Shown here: one piece after another, positions 44,501 to 50,147 of the stretch
How positions within the stretch are numbered: the first letter of the stretch is position 1
Layout: every line of letters begins with the position of its first letter
Assembly: GCA_005888755.1 (NCBI GenBank)
Contig: VBBQ01000028.1
Span: forward strand, 148,763-198,909
Direction of reading: 5' to 3'
DNA length: 50,147 nt
Source of the DNA: Candidatus Bathyarchaeota archaeon
GTDB lineage: Archaea; Thermoproteota; Bathyarchaeia; 40CM-2-53-6
Notes under the pieces: generated by a model
Seen by the model: only the letters and a program-made list of their open reading frames with translations
What the model was told of the DNA's origin: nothing
Database searches by the model: none
Translations under genes and position numbers: made by a program

Positions 44501-44922
44501 GTGGCATTCTGAAGGTAAACCATGTCAGCCGTAAAGCCTCCACCGATCGCGGGAGAAACCGCGCCGAAGGTCTCATCCTGGTCCGTTACCAGAGGCTCGT
44601 TAGTGCCATCACCAACACCAGTGCCTACCGGTGTTAAGGCGACGTCCCCTATCCAAGTGCAGCTTGGCAGAATCTGTAATGGACCATTTTCGGAAGGAGC
44701 TACTGGAAAGCCTGTTCCGTTAACAACGGCCGCGGTTGTTCCCAGCCCGCAGTCGAAACCCAGTTGCGTATTAGTTCCCGTAGAGGGCTGTATGACCAGG
44801 GCGGGGTTTAGAGAGTGGTTGCCCAACGAATGGAAATTGGCCAGTGATGCAGTCGGGACTCCTGCAAGTATCAGTAATACTACGAGGGTAACGAGGTTCT
44901 TGGCCGTTATTCTCCTACTCAA
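38566..44922 (-). CDS. Giant cohesin-like / PKD-repeat surface protein, 2118 aa
   Basis: Signal segment about 1-30; a lead (LGFDCGLGTTAAVVNGTGF) and cohesin-like domain about 105-270 (MMINWNPTVLQLVKFDQGG), both paralogous to the protein at 28804. Then three PKD-like modules, a bacterial Ig-like domain (STCTATVTDSSPGTGTTPKG) and twelve PKD-type modules (about 685-1760), nearly all alternating between form A (TVNxPTPNPxxTGQLVTVTF, WGDGTTNTL) and form B (SSVxPNPANTGQLVT, DPDGTVSSI). The C-terminal 350 residues have three further beta domains, ending YLFGSFTVQ, like the end of the protein at 47054. No terminal anchor is visible. It is a long stalk presenting one cohesin-like head. The start is TTG. 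Confidence 0.82.
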   Translation of the reverse strand: MSRRITAKNLVTLVVLLILAGVPTASLANFHSLGNHSLNPALVIQPSTGTNTQLGFDCGLGTTAAVVNGTGFPVAPSENGPLQILPSCTWIGDVALTPVGTGVGDGTNEPLVTDQDETFGAVSPAIGGGFTADMVYLQNATSATNGFDMMINWNPTVLQLVKFDQGGLPWLLDSPFTQQITVDNSVGSLHVVQVIFVHQGGDLVFFRLRFDVVGVGNTGLLISNDLITNPGAVVHTTNNGAFDAESFFDPTLSLNWVASFTNSTPIIPGSTNSFQATVTGGTGPYTYAWDLNSDGITDSTANPASLIIPTATLTGNRIILTVTDSAVHVIAMVHRLPLTVNVQGPQGKTTTNVGTVNTFTGDWLGGIPPYTGSWRFCPGALPTLASVDCTTPAPSIVSQPGQTNTRSVTYSRAGVYTNTLKITDSATPVLPGSSPTSLTFTYMVNVTGTPQAYTLTLSANPTTTTVGQIVQYSVVAAYSTGYTLSLRSSTISVKFAFGDGTTATSVISMVTGGANTTSVSHTYLSANASPGFTVLAVGQETAANAVSLIQEVSNRVTEIINARSTSTVVSCSPGSVPIGTPSTCTATVTDSSPGTGTTPKGTVDFASDGAGTFISPSCNLVEVNPGAPACSVVYTPTAAGSGTHTLTGTYSGDSVHATSQGSGTVLVSGGAPTVTVNSPTPNPASTGQIVTVTFSVSSTTTVTGITVAWGDGTTNTLAGTATSDTHTYASTGTLKSQIFTITVTATNSAGPGSSTTTETVNDRPPTATVSSVLPNPANTGQLVTITFATADPDGTISSITVSWGDGTAVDTLSGTATSDTHTYNTAGPFTITVTATDNSGSTGPGTGSITVNAITIPTVTVNAPTPNPANTGQLVTVTFTVTSSVTVTGITVNWGDGTTNTLSGSTTSDTHTYSSTGALKSQTFTITATATNSAGPGSGTTTETVNDRIPVVTGTTVAPNPVNTGTQVTVSFTATDPDGTVSSITVNWGDSSPVDTLSGTATSDTHTYTSAGSFTITITATDNSANTGQGTTSITVNAIGVPTVTVNPPTPSPANTGQLVTVTFTVTSSVTVTGITVNWGDGTINTLVGTATSDTHTYLSTGALKSQTFTITVTATNSAGPGSGTTTEVVNDLPPVVTISSVAPTSPCVGQSVTVSFTSTDPDGTVASNVVSWGDGTAVDNLPGTATSDTHTYTVGGAFAFSVTATDNSGSTGQGTGSITTVLAGCVPTVTVNTPTPNPVSTGQLVTVTFTVTSTSTVNGITVNWGDGTTNTLLGTVTMDSHTYASTGNVKSATFTITVTATNSAGPGSGTTTEVVNDLPPAVTVSNVSPNPANTGQLVTVTFAGTDPDGTVSSITVSWGDGSAVDTLGGGATSDTHTYTTASTFTITVTATDNSGSTGQATGSVTTVVPVGAPTVTVNNPTPNPADTGATVTVVFTVSSTAPVTVVSVDWGDGTTNSLSGSATSDTHSYSSTGTAKSQTFTITVTATNSAGPGSGSTTETVNDRPPVASFTFTPINPSGGQAVNFDATASTDPDGTITSYAWDFGDGTSGTGATQIHIYNPASTMSFTVMLTVTDNSGNTGSTSQPVTVTVTAVSPPTVSITNVSPNPASTGQMVSLTFTVSSTATVTGITVSWGDGTTLDSLPGSATSDTHSYANTGNAMIQAFTITVTPTNSGGPGSATTTETVNDRAPVVTISTVSPNPANTGQLVTAAFTATDPDGTVSSIIVNWGDSTTPDSLAGSATSDTHTYASTASFTITITATDNSGSTGSATTSETVTPVTTTPVNLTFQVFNFTAFHDGFGSFEVLVNGHVVDVVNIPFVRSATIPNADSAPGANKFVNFGPFDITAFVVQGQNNITFVNPTSSRFSLIRNVMITQGNTIFLNVMGARFVSPGRPVTFTFSNPPLTIRSFTASNNNPFVKQDVTFTATYTGGTGPFKCLFRFGNGNLWGVKGNNGSCSVAPDYDFPGSFTATVRITGSTTGDDQRMTLAASVDVEPDPVFTTTSQDIASQSETANNLQSFSLTVTNPSSKTILLRVDVLVTRPDGSHTWLIGQSFTLQPGQTTTFSLQAYPPAGQHGTYEFKAALKFGIDNNSDGILQNSEKIVTSGYLFGSFTVQ
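39590..42960 (-). repeat. PKD super-repeat, period about 555 bp
   Basis: Pairs of PKD modules (A plus B, about 185 codons) recur with a period of 552-564 bp over about 3.4 kb. The near-constant period creates repeating open frames on the opposite strand. Pure A/B order is broken once by a classical PKD module (YAWDFGDGTSG) towards the C-terminal end, about 40200-40400. Confidence 0.8.
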
Positions 44923-45243
44923 CGGTTCAATCTCCGGTTAGAATGAAAGATGTCCGGTTCGTTCCTGTGAGTACCAGCATAACTTCCGCTTACTGCAGCG
45001 GAAGTCGGTATGATAAGTGTTTGGCTCCGAAATTGCCATCAGATATACGGCGAAACCCGGGAGCAGATTTCGCTAGCCGGATATTCCCAAGCTAGGTTCT
45101 CCTCTACATCACTACTTCAAGGACGCGCGGTACTGATCCAGCGAGGAAACAATTACGCGAGACCGAAATTCGAGGTTCAGACCTCAAGTACATCTCTGTC
45201 CGACGAAGCCGCAGCATAGCCCGATGAGAAGCGCGACGGGTGC
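44923..45243. other. Intergenic region, about 320 bp
   Basis: Lies between the start of the giant cohesin gene and the stop of the propeller-dockerin gene, both leftward. I see no gene and no clear TATA box; the giant gene's promoter should be in the left part. The short inverted repeat CTTCCGCT-TACTGC-AGCGGAAG (44985-45006) is a possible terminator or operator. Confidence 0.4.
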
Positions 45244-46989
45244 CTAGGTTCCAAAGCCGTAGTTGATAGCGACCGTGGCTAGGTCCAGGACGCTGACGGC
45301 GCAGTCATGGTTGACATCCTCAGGAACGTTCAACAATGACGTCCCATACTTGATAGCCACCCGGGCAAGGTCTATGACGTTCACGACGTTGTTCCCGTCG
45401 ATGTCTGCTGGGGCGTACCAGTTCGGGTCACCCACCTTAGTTCCATAGTGAATTGCGACTATGGCTAGGTCGACAACGTCGACCCTGCAGTCATGATTGA
45501 TGTCCTCGGGTCCGATCGATATTCCGTACTTGAGCGCGACCATGGCCAGGTCAACAACGTTCACCTTGCCGTCTCCATTGATGTCAGATGGAACACGCTG
45601 TACCGTAACGTTGCCCGCGACCGCGGTGTTGTCCCCGAGCAGACGAATAGACTCTCCTGGAACTGGGATTGCATACAGGAAGACCGTGTAGTTGGCCGGA
45701 ACGACCCTACTCGTATTCCAGTTCATCTCCATGAACGCGGATGTTCCGGGCATGATCGACGTAGTTGTCGACTTGAACAAGAAACTATTCTGACTTTGAT
45801 AGTAGCCGTTGACAGTTACGTTCTCCTTGTAATCGCCAGGGTTGTTCGCAGTAAAGTTCACCTTGACCGTACCTGCCTCCATGAGGGAAGCGGGCGATTT
45901 AGTGGCGTTAGACAACGAGACGTGGTGGATCGGCATCGGGGTTGATGTACGCAACCAAACATCAAAGTCTGCACCCGGACCGGTGAGGTCCGTCCCCCAG
46001 AAAACGTACATCATCTTGTCCCGGTCGTAATGAATCGCCGCAGGATGACTGTCGTAGATCGTGTTCCCTGTCGGGTCCACAGTGAACTGCACTTCTGCGG
46101 ACCATGTAGCCCCAAGGTTCGTCGAGGTTACATAGAACACATCATCCTCACAGCTTCCACCTGATATGGGTACACATCTGGTCCAGAACTCCCACAGCAC
46201 TCCGTTCAAGTCCTGCGTCAGCCATGATTGATGGTCGTCGGCGGTATTAGTGGTCAACCGAATTTCAGAGGACCATGCTCCGTTGTAGGTCTTGTAGAAG
46301 ATGTCAAGATTTCCATAACGGTTTGCCGCATACAAGACCCAAATGGTTCCATCATCGGTCTGATAAACCGATGGCTCTTCCTCCGACCCTCCAGTCGAGA
46401 ACTGGGCCTCCTTCGACCATACCCCATTGTTATAGGACTTGTACTGAACATACCGAACCACACTGCCGGACAGTGACTCTCGGGTCCAGTACATCATTAC
46501 AGTACCATTTCTCAACTGCACAAGGCTTGGAGTGGAATCCCTCCCCTGTGGAGTGGTGAGCCTGCTGGGGCTGGACCAGACGCCTGATGCATAAGTTTTG
46601 TAGTAGAGCGAGAAATTGCCAGACTTGTCCGAAGTGTAGACCAGCATGACATTTCCGTTGTTAAGTTGAGCCAGCGCCGGAGTCAGACCGTTCGAAGTAC
46701 TGTTCGTTAATTGCTGTTCTGGCAGCCACGATACTCCATTGAACTGTCTCATCCAGATCGTCCAGTTTCCAAGACGGTTTGAATCGTACGCGACCCACAG
46801 GGTAGAATGAGAGTCTTCCATGACATACGGCTTCTCCTCGATTGATCCAAGAGGAGTTAGGCCGATGCCGGGAGACCATGTTACTGCGTGGGCCGGGCGG
46901 ACACCAAAGTACGCCGTCTGAACTAGAAGTTCCGCACCTATCAATACTAGTAGGAGAAAAAGGGATTTCTTCCTCATACGGACCGCCAC
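45244..46989 (-). CDS. Secreted beta-propeller protein with four dockerin-like segments
   Basis: A 581-residue exported protein. Signal peptide about 6-35 (SLFLLLVLIGAELLVQTAYF); Trp-rich propeller blades about 40-345 (STLWVAYDSNRLGNWTIWMR, GTIWVLYAANRYGNLDIFY); a CARDB-like domain about 350-458. Then four dockerin-type half-repeats about 462-580: DINGDGKVNVVDLAMV, DINHDCRVDVVDLAIV, DIDGNNVVNVIDLARV and DVNHDCAVSVLDLATV, each ending YG. Two complete dockerins in tandem is uncommon. The start may be GTG at 46989 or ATG at 46977 (MRKKSLF), the latter giving a more typical signal peptide. The propeller is similar to that of the protein at 31005. Confidence 0.8.
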   Translation of the reverse strand: MAVRMRKKSLFLLLVLIGAELLVQTAYFGVRPAHAVTWSPGIGLTPLGSIEEKPYVMEDSHSTLWVAYDSNRLGNWTIWMRQFNGVSWLPEQQLTNSTSNGLTPALAQLNNGNVMLVYTSDKSGNFSLYYKTYASGVWSSPSRLTTPQGRDSTPSLVQLRNGTVMMYWTRESLSGSVVRYVQYKSYNNGVWSKEAQFSTGGSEEEPSVYQTDDGTIWVLYAANRYGNLDIFYKTYNGAWSSEIRLTTNTADDHQSWLTQDLNGVLWEFWTRCVPISGGSCEDDVFYVTSTNLGATWSAEVQFTVDPTGNTIYDSHPAAIHYDRDKMMYVFWGTDLTGPGADFDVWLRTSTPMPIHHVSLSNATKSPASLMEAGTVKVNFTANNPGDYKENVTVNGYYQSQNSFLFKSTTTSIMPGTSAFMEMNWNTSRVVPANYTVFLYAIPVPGESIRLLGDNTAVAGNVTVQRVPSDINGDGKVNVVDLAMVALKYGISIGPEDINHDCRVDVVDLAIVAIHYGTKVGDPNWYAPADIDGNNVVNVIDLARVAIKYGTSLLNVPEDVNHDCAVSVLDLATVAINYGFGT

Positions 46990-47053
46990 GTTATTTTCAG
47001 AAGGGATCTTCCCTAAGAAAAGGGGAAAATTTGGGGCCCCGCCCCTTCTCGTG

Positions 47054-50000
47054 TCACCTTATTCTGAACGAGCCGGTCACTGTCGCCGCCAGAGTGTACG
47101 TGCTGATGTTCATGTTGGACGTGTTCGCGGTGAAGGTAAGTCTCACCTGGAAGACGAATGTTGTACCCTGGTCCAATGGACTGAAGGTGTGGAACACGCT
47201 GATGTAGATGGTTTGTCCGGGTTGCACTAGTACTGGGCCAGAGTTGATGCTGAACGGGCAGATCGTGTCGCAATTTCCGCTAACGTTGACGTTCACGAGG
47301 ACGGCGTACGAGTTGGGGTTGGTGACTGGTACCGTGAAGTTCTGTGTGAGCTTGTTGTTCGCTACGAATAGGTTGTGTAGCCAGGTTACTGTTCCGATGA
47401 GTGGCGCAGGTATCACGGTGATGGTCTGTGAACTCGAGCTTGAGGCGCCGGTCGAGTCGGTGACCGTTAGAGTGACTGTGAAGGTGCCGCTTGTGGTGTA
47501 GGTGTAAACTACTTTGGCGGTGTTCAGGGTCTGGACTGGACTGCCGTCGCCGAAGTTCCACGACCATGTTGTAACCAAGCCTGTGGTTGAGAAGCTCGAG
47601 TGTCCGTCGAACTTTAGTACTGCGCCGACCGCTGGGACTTCGCCCTTTGGACTCTGTGCGGTTATCGTGAAGATCGAGAAGGGCGAATTGGTGCTTGTTC
47701 CCGGAGCAACGGGAACGGTTTGGCCGTTTATCGTAACCGTGATAGTTGCATTGTTGGTCGCTGGAGCGGTGAATCCGAAAGTCGCAGGTTGGAAGGTGAT
47801 GCTGTTACCCGCTGTGATGGTTGCCGTGCCGGTGACTCCTGCGTTGGAGCCGGACCCGACAAAGGTCGCGCCAACGGATCCGGTTATCACTGTGATCGTG
47901 ACGCTGCCGCACTTGACCAAGAGCTGCGTGTTAGCGCCCACCGAAAGGATGGAAGCACCACCGCAGACGCTGATGCTGGCCGGAGTCAGCCCGCCGGCTG
48001 CGCCGGAGGTGATGAGGATGCCTGTGCTTGGAGAAGCTTCCTGTATGGTCAACTGGCATGGTGTGGTTGGGCACTGGTCCCCTCTCGACAAGATGGTTCC
48101 GTATGTCGTGCCGCCGAGCGAGGTGTCGCTGAAATCGTTTGAGAAGACCGTGGGTTGAGTGTCTACGCTGTCAAAGATACCGTCGCCATCAGTGTCCTGC
48201 GACGGGCTTTGAACCGTCAAGACAAAGCTTGCGGTGTGAGATCCAATGCCCAAAGTGCAACTCACGCTGATTGTGTAGGTGCCAGCAGGAGTAGATGTGG
48301 TCGTAGAGATGGCAATAGCTTGTGTAGCGCCAGGAGCGACAGCAGGTGTGATGCTGAAGCTGAGTGGGGAAGCGGCTAGACCGGTAGCAGCAGGAACAGT
48401 GACAGTACAAGCGAGAGCAGTCGTGGTTCCTGAAGTCAGAGTGGCAACAACGTTCGGAGTGGTGCCAGAGCCGGCCGTGATCGTTGCGCTGGACGGACTC
48501 CAAGCAACAGAGTAGTCAAAGTTTGCAGGGGTGACGCTCAAGGTGAAGTTGGCAGTATGAGTGCCGCTACCACCAGTGCAACTCACGTTGATTATGTATG
48601 TTCCGCCAGAAGTGAACACCGTTGTCGAGATCATCACAGCCTGAGTAGCGCCTGCCGTAGTAGGCGTGATGCTGAACGATAGTGGGGAAGCGGCCAGACC
48701 GGTCGCAACAGGAACAGTAACAGTGCACGCGACGGATGTGGTTGTACCGCTGGTTAGGGTTGCGACAACGTTAGGTGTTGTACCAGAGCCAGCAACAATA
48801 CTCGCACTGTTCGGACTCCAGGCAACAGTATAGTTGAATGCAGACAGAACATTCAAAGTGAAAGTCGTGGTTCTGACGACGCCTCCCGTGGAAGTACCTG
48901 TGATTGTTACTGTAGCGCCGGATACAACCGGAGCTGTGGCCGCAGCGGTTAGAGTGAATGTTGAGGTCGAAGCTGGACTAGCAGGGGTAACTGGGTTCGG
49001 AGTGAACGCGGAAGCAGTAACTCCCGTTGGAAGGCCGCTGATACTCAACGTGACAGTCTGAACACCTGCGCCGGTAGCAACGAGCAAGGCCGAGACAGTA
49101 GAGGCAGCGCTAGTTGTGCCCTGGACTAGTGTTACAGTGGTAGGTGCGACACTGAGACTGTAGTCGAACGAGGCTACAACGTTCAGAGTGAAAGTTGTAG
49201 TTCTACCGAGAGGAGCACCGGTTATCGTCACAGTCACGCCTGATACAACTGGAGCAGTTGCAGCTGCAGTTAGAGTGAAGGTCGACGTACCTGCGGGAGA
49301 AGCTGGAGTCACTGGGTTCGGCGTGAACGCGGAAGCGGTAACACCGGTTGGTAGACCGGATATCGAGAGAGTGACCGGTTGAGCGGAACCTGAGACCAGT
49401 AGGACGGAGACGGTGGAAGTTGCGCTAGTAGTACCCTGAACAAGGGTCACTGTCGTCGGAGCAACACTGAGACTGTAATTGAACGCAGCTGCAACATTCA
49501 GAGTGAATGTAGTAGTCCTGACTACGCCACCAGTAGATGTTCCAGTAATGGTCACAGTAACGCCCGATACAACTGGCGCCGAGGCCGCAGCTGTCAATGT
49601 GAATGTGGATGTGGCCGCTGGACTGGCTGGAGTAACAGGGTTGGGTGTGAACGCGGAAGCAGTTACCCCTGTTGGCAGACCGGATATCGAGAGAGTGACA
49701 GTCTGAGCGGTGCCCGAGACGAGCAGGGCGGAAACTGTGGAAGGAGCGCTAGTAGTGCCCTGAATAAGGGTCACGCTGGTCGGTGCAACGCTGAGACTAT
49801 AGTCGAATGATGTGATCGTTACAGTCACACCGGATACAACCGGCGCAGTTGCCGCAGCAGTCAATGTGAACGTGGAAGTCGCTGCTGGACTAGCAGGAGT
49901 AACTGGGTTCGGCGTAAATGCGGAAGCAGTGACGCCAGTGGGCAGACCTGAGATCGACAGAGTAACGGTCTGGACACCTGCGCCCGTAGCGACTAGTAGA

Positions 50001-50147
50001 GCGGACACAGTGGACATCGAGCTAGTAGTTCCCTGGACAATCGACACAGATGTTGGAGCAACACTGAGACTGTAATTGAACGATGCGACAACGCTCAAGC
50101 TGAACGAAGTGGTTCTGACTACCCCACCCGTAGAAGTGCCGGTGATC
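47054..50147 (-). CDS. Giant repeat surface protein, N terminus beyond the window
   Basis: The frame is open to the right edge, so the start lies outside; a TTG at 50098 is internal to a repeat. The visible part has four complete and one partial copy of a roughly 100-residue beta module (YSLSVAPTSVTLVQGTTSA, SISGLPTGVTASAFTPNPVT). Two copies of a second module follow (VAWSPNSASIVAGSGTTPNV), then a thrombospondin-3-like calcium loop (DTDGDGIFDSVDTQP), a Cys-containing beta domain, a PKD domain (WSWNFGDGSPVQ) and a C-terminal beta domain ending TVTGSFRIR, like that of the giant cohesin protein. No anchor or dockerin is present at the C terminus. Confidence 0.8.
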   Translation of the reverse strand, partial: ITGTSTGGVVRTTSFSLSVVASFNYSLSVAPTSVSIVQGTTSSMSTVSALLVATGAGVQTVTLSISGLPTGVTASAFTPNPVTPASPAATSTFTLTAAATAPVVSGVTVTITSFDYSLSVAPTSVTLIQGTTSAPSTVSALLVSGTAQTVTLSISGLPTGVTASAFTPNPVTPASPAATSTFTLTAAASAPVVSGVTVTITGTSTGGVVRTTTFTLNVAAAFNYSLSVAPTTVTLVQGTTSATSTVSVLLVSGSAQPVTLSISGLPTGVTASAFTPNPVTPASPAGTSTFTLTAAATAPVVSGVTVTITGAPLGRTTTFTLNVVASFDYSLSVAPTTVTLVQGTTSAASTVSALLVATGAGVQTVTLSISGLPTGVTASAFTPNPVTPASPASTSTFTLTAAATAPVVSGATVTITGTSTGGVVRTTTFTLNVLSAFNYTVAWSPNSASIVAGSGTTPNVVATLTSGTTTSVACTVTVPVATGLAASPLSFSITPTTAGATQAVMISTTVFTSGGTYIINVSCTGGSGTHTANFTLSVTPANFDYSVAWSPSSATITAGSGTTPNVVATLTSGTTTALACTVTVPAATGLAASPLSFSITPAVAPGATQAIAISTTTSTPAGTYTISVSCTLGIGSHTASFVLTVQSPSQDTDGDGIFDSVDTQPTVFSNDFSDTSLGGTTYGTILSRGDQCPTTPCQLTIQEASPSTGILITSGAAGGLTPASISVCGGASILSVGANTQLLVKCGSVTITVITGSVGATFVGSGSNAGVTGTATITAGNSITFQPATFGFTAPATNNATITVTINGQTVPVAPGTSTNSPFSIFTITAQSPKGEVPAVGAVLKFDGHSSFSTTGLVTTWSWNFGDGSPVQTLNTAKVVYTYTTSGTFTVTLTVTDSTGASSSSSQTITVIPAPLIGTVTWLHNLFVANNKLTQNFTVPVTNPNSYAVLVNVNVSGNCDTICPFSINSGPVLVQPGQTIYISVFHTFSPLDQGTTFVFQVRLTFTANTSNMNISTYTLAATVTGSFRIR
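48840..50147 (-). repeat. Tandem beta-module repeats, 290-355 bp
   Basis: Highly similar modules with strings such as GLPTGVTASAFTPNPVTPAS repeated unchanged in every copy. Spacing varies (about 291, 333 and 354 bp) because one copy lacks the linker TGTSTGGVVRTTTFTLNV. Such near-identity implies recent duplication or gene conversion. Confidence 0.75.

Noticed and set aside
38566-44922. CRISPR array or satellite DNA
   Set aside because: The 555-bp periodicity is protein-coding, with diverged copies and intact reading frame; there are no short identical repeats with unique spacers.
48834-50075. Plus-strand frames with repeated VTPDTTGAVAAAVRVNV
   Set aside because: Shadows of the tandem beta-module repeats of the minus-strand giant gene.
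24119-50147. Cellulosome in the strict sense
   Set aside because: No glycoside hydrolase, polysaccharide lyase or carbohydrate-binding module with recognisable catalytic residues accompanies the cohesin- and dockerin-like modules in this window.
1-50147. Provirus or transposon
   Set aside because: I found no integrase, transposase, terminal inverted repeats or phage structural genes; tRNA genes are complete and show no duplicated 3' fragment as an attachment site.

Overview
The window reads as chromosome of an archaeon, most likely from the TACK/Thermoproteota side (a Thaumarchaeota- or Bathyarchaeota-like lineage). The evidence is: tRNA genes interrupted by bulge-helix-bulge-type introns with CCA encoded; TATA-like boxes about 25-40 nt upstream of starts, several implying leaderless or near-leaderless mRNAs; frequent TTG/GTG starts; and archaeal families (TrmB regulator, KaiC-like ATPase, PAN-like AAA ATPase, two-subunit 2-oxoacid:ferredoxin oxidoreductase, DUF59-Mrp ATPase). 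The exact lineage cannot be fixed by eye.

Left part (1-17.2 kb): compact housekeeping genes. In order: NAD synthetase, PAN-like AAA ATPase, KaiC-like ATPase, a possible 48-aa leaderless gene, a membrane-anchored secreted protein, a BlaI-type repressor with an M56/M48 membrane protease, aldehyde dehydrogenase, 2-oxoacid:ferredoxin oxidoreductase (beta and fused gamma-alpha), aquaporin, a DUF59 Fe-S protein, an HTH/Cys-rich regulator, a 36-aa basic protein, an unknown protein, an acylphosphatase with an apparent CTG start, a DUF1858 protein, a DUF59-Mrp ATPase, a TrmB regulator, and intron-rich tRNA-Glu and tRNA-Leu genes.

Middle (17.3-27.1 kb): two exported proteins, then a leftward dipeptide/oligopeptide ABC importer (binding protein, two permeases, two ATPases). 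The binding protein is unusual: its lobes look circularly permuted and it ends in a dockerin-like module. One permease carries a large extracytoplasmic insertion.

Right part (27.2-50.1 kb): a nearly continuous array of large secreted or surface proteins. Four have N-terminal cohesin-like domains (two with C-terminal membrane anchors, one exceeding 2,100 residues with alternating PKD repeats). Three more, besides the binding protein, end in dockerin-like Ca-binding repeats (a Ca-repeat/propeller protein, a cupredoxin, a beta-propeller protein). A NosD-like beta-helix protein and a giant repeat protein running off the right edge complete it. I infer a surface cohesin-dockerin assembly linked to solute capture and ABC import. 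This is the best candidate here for an undescribed system.
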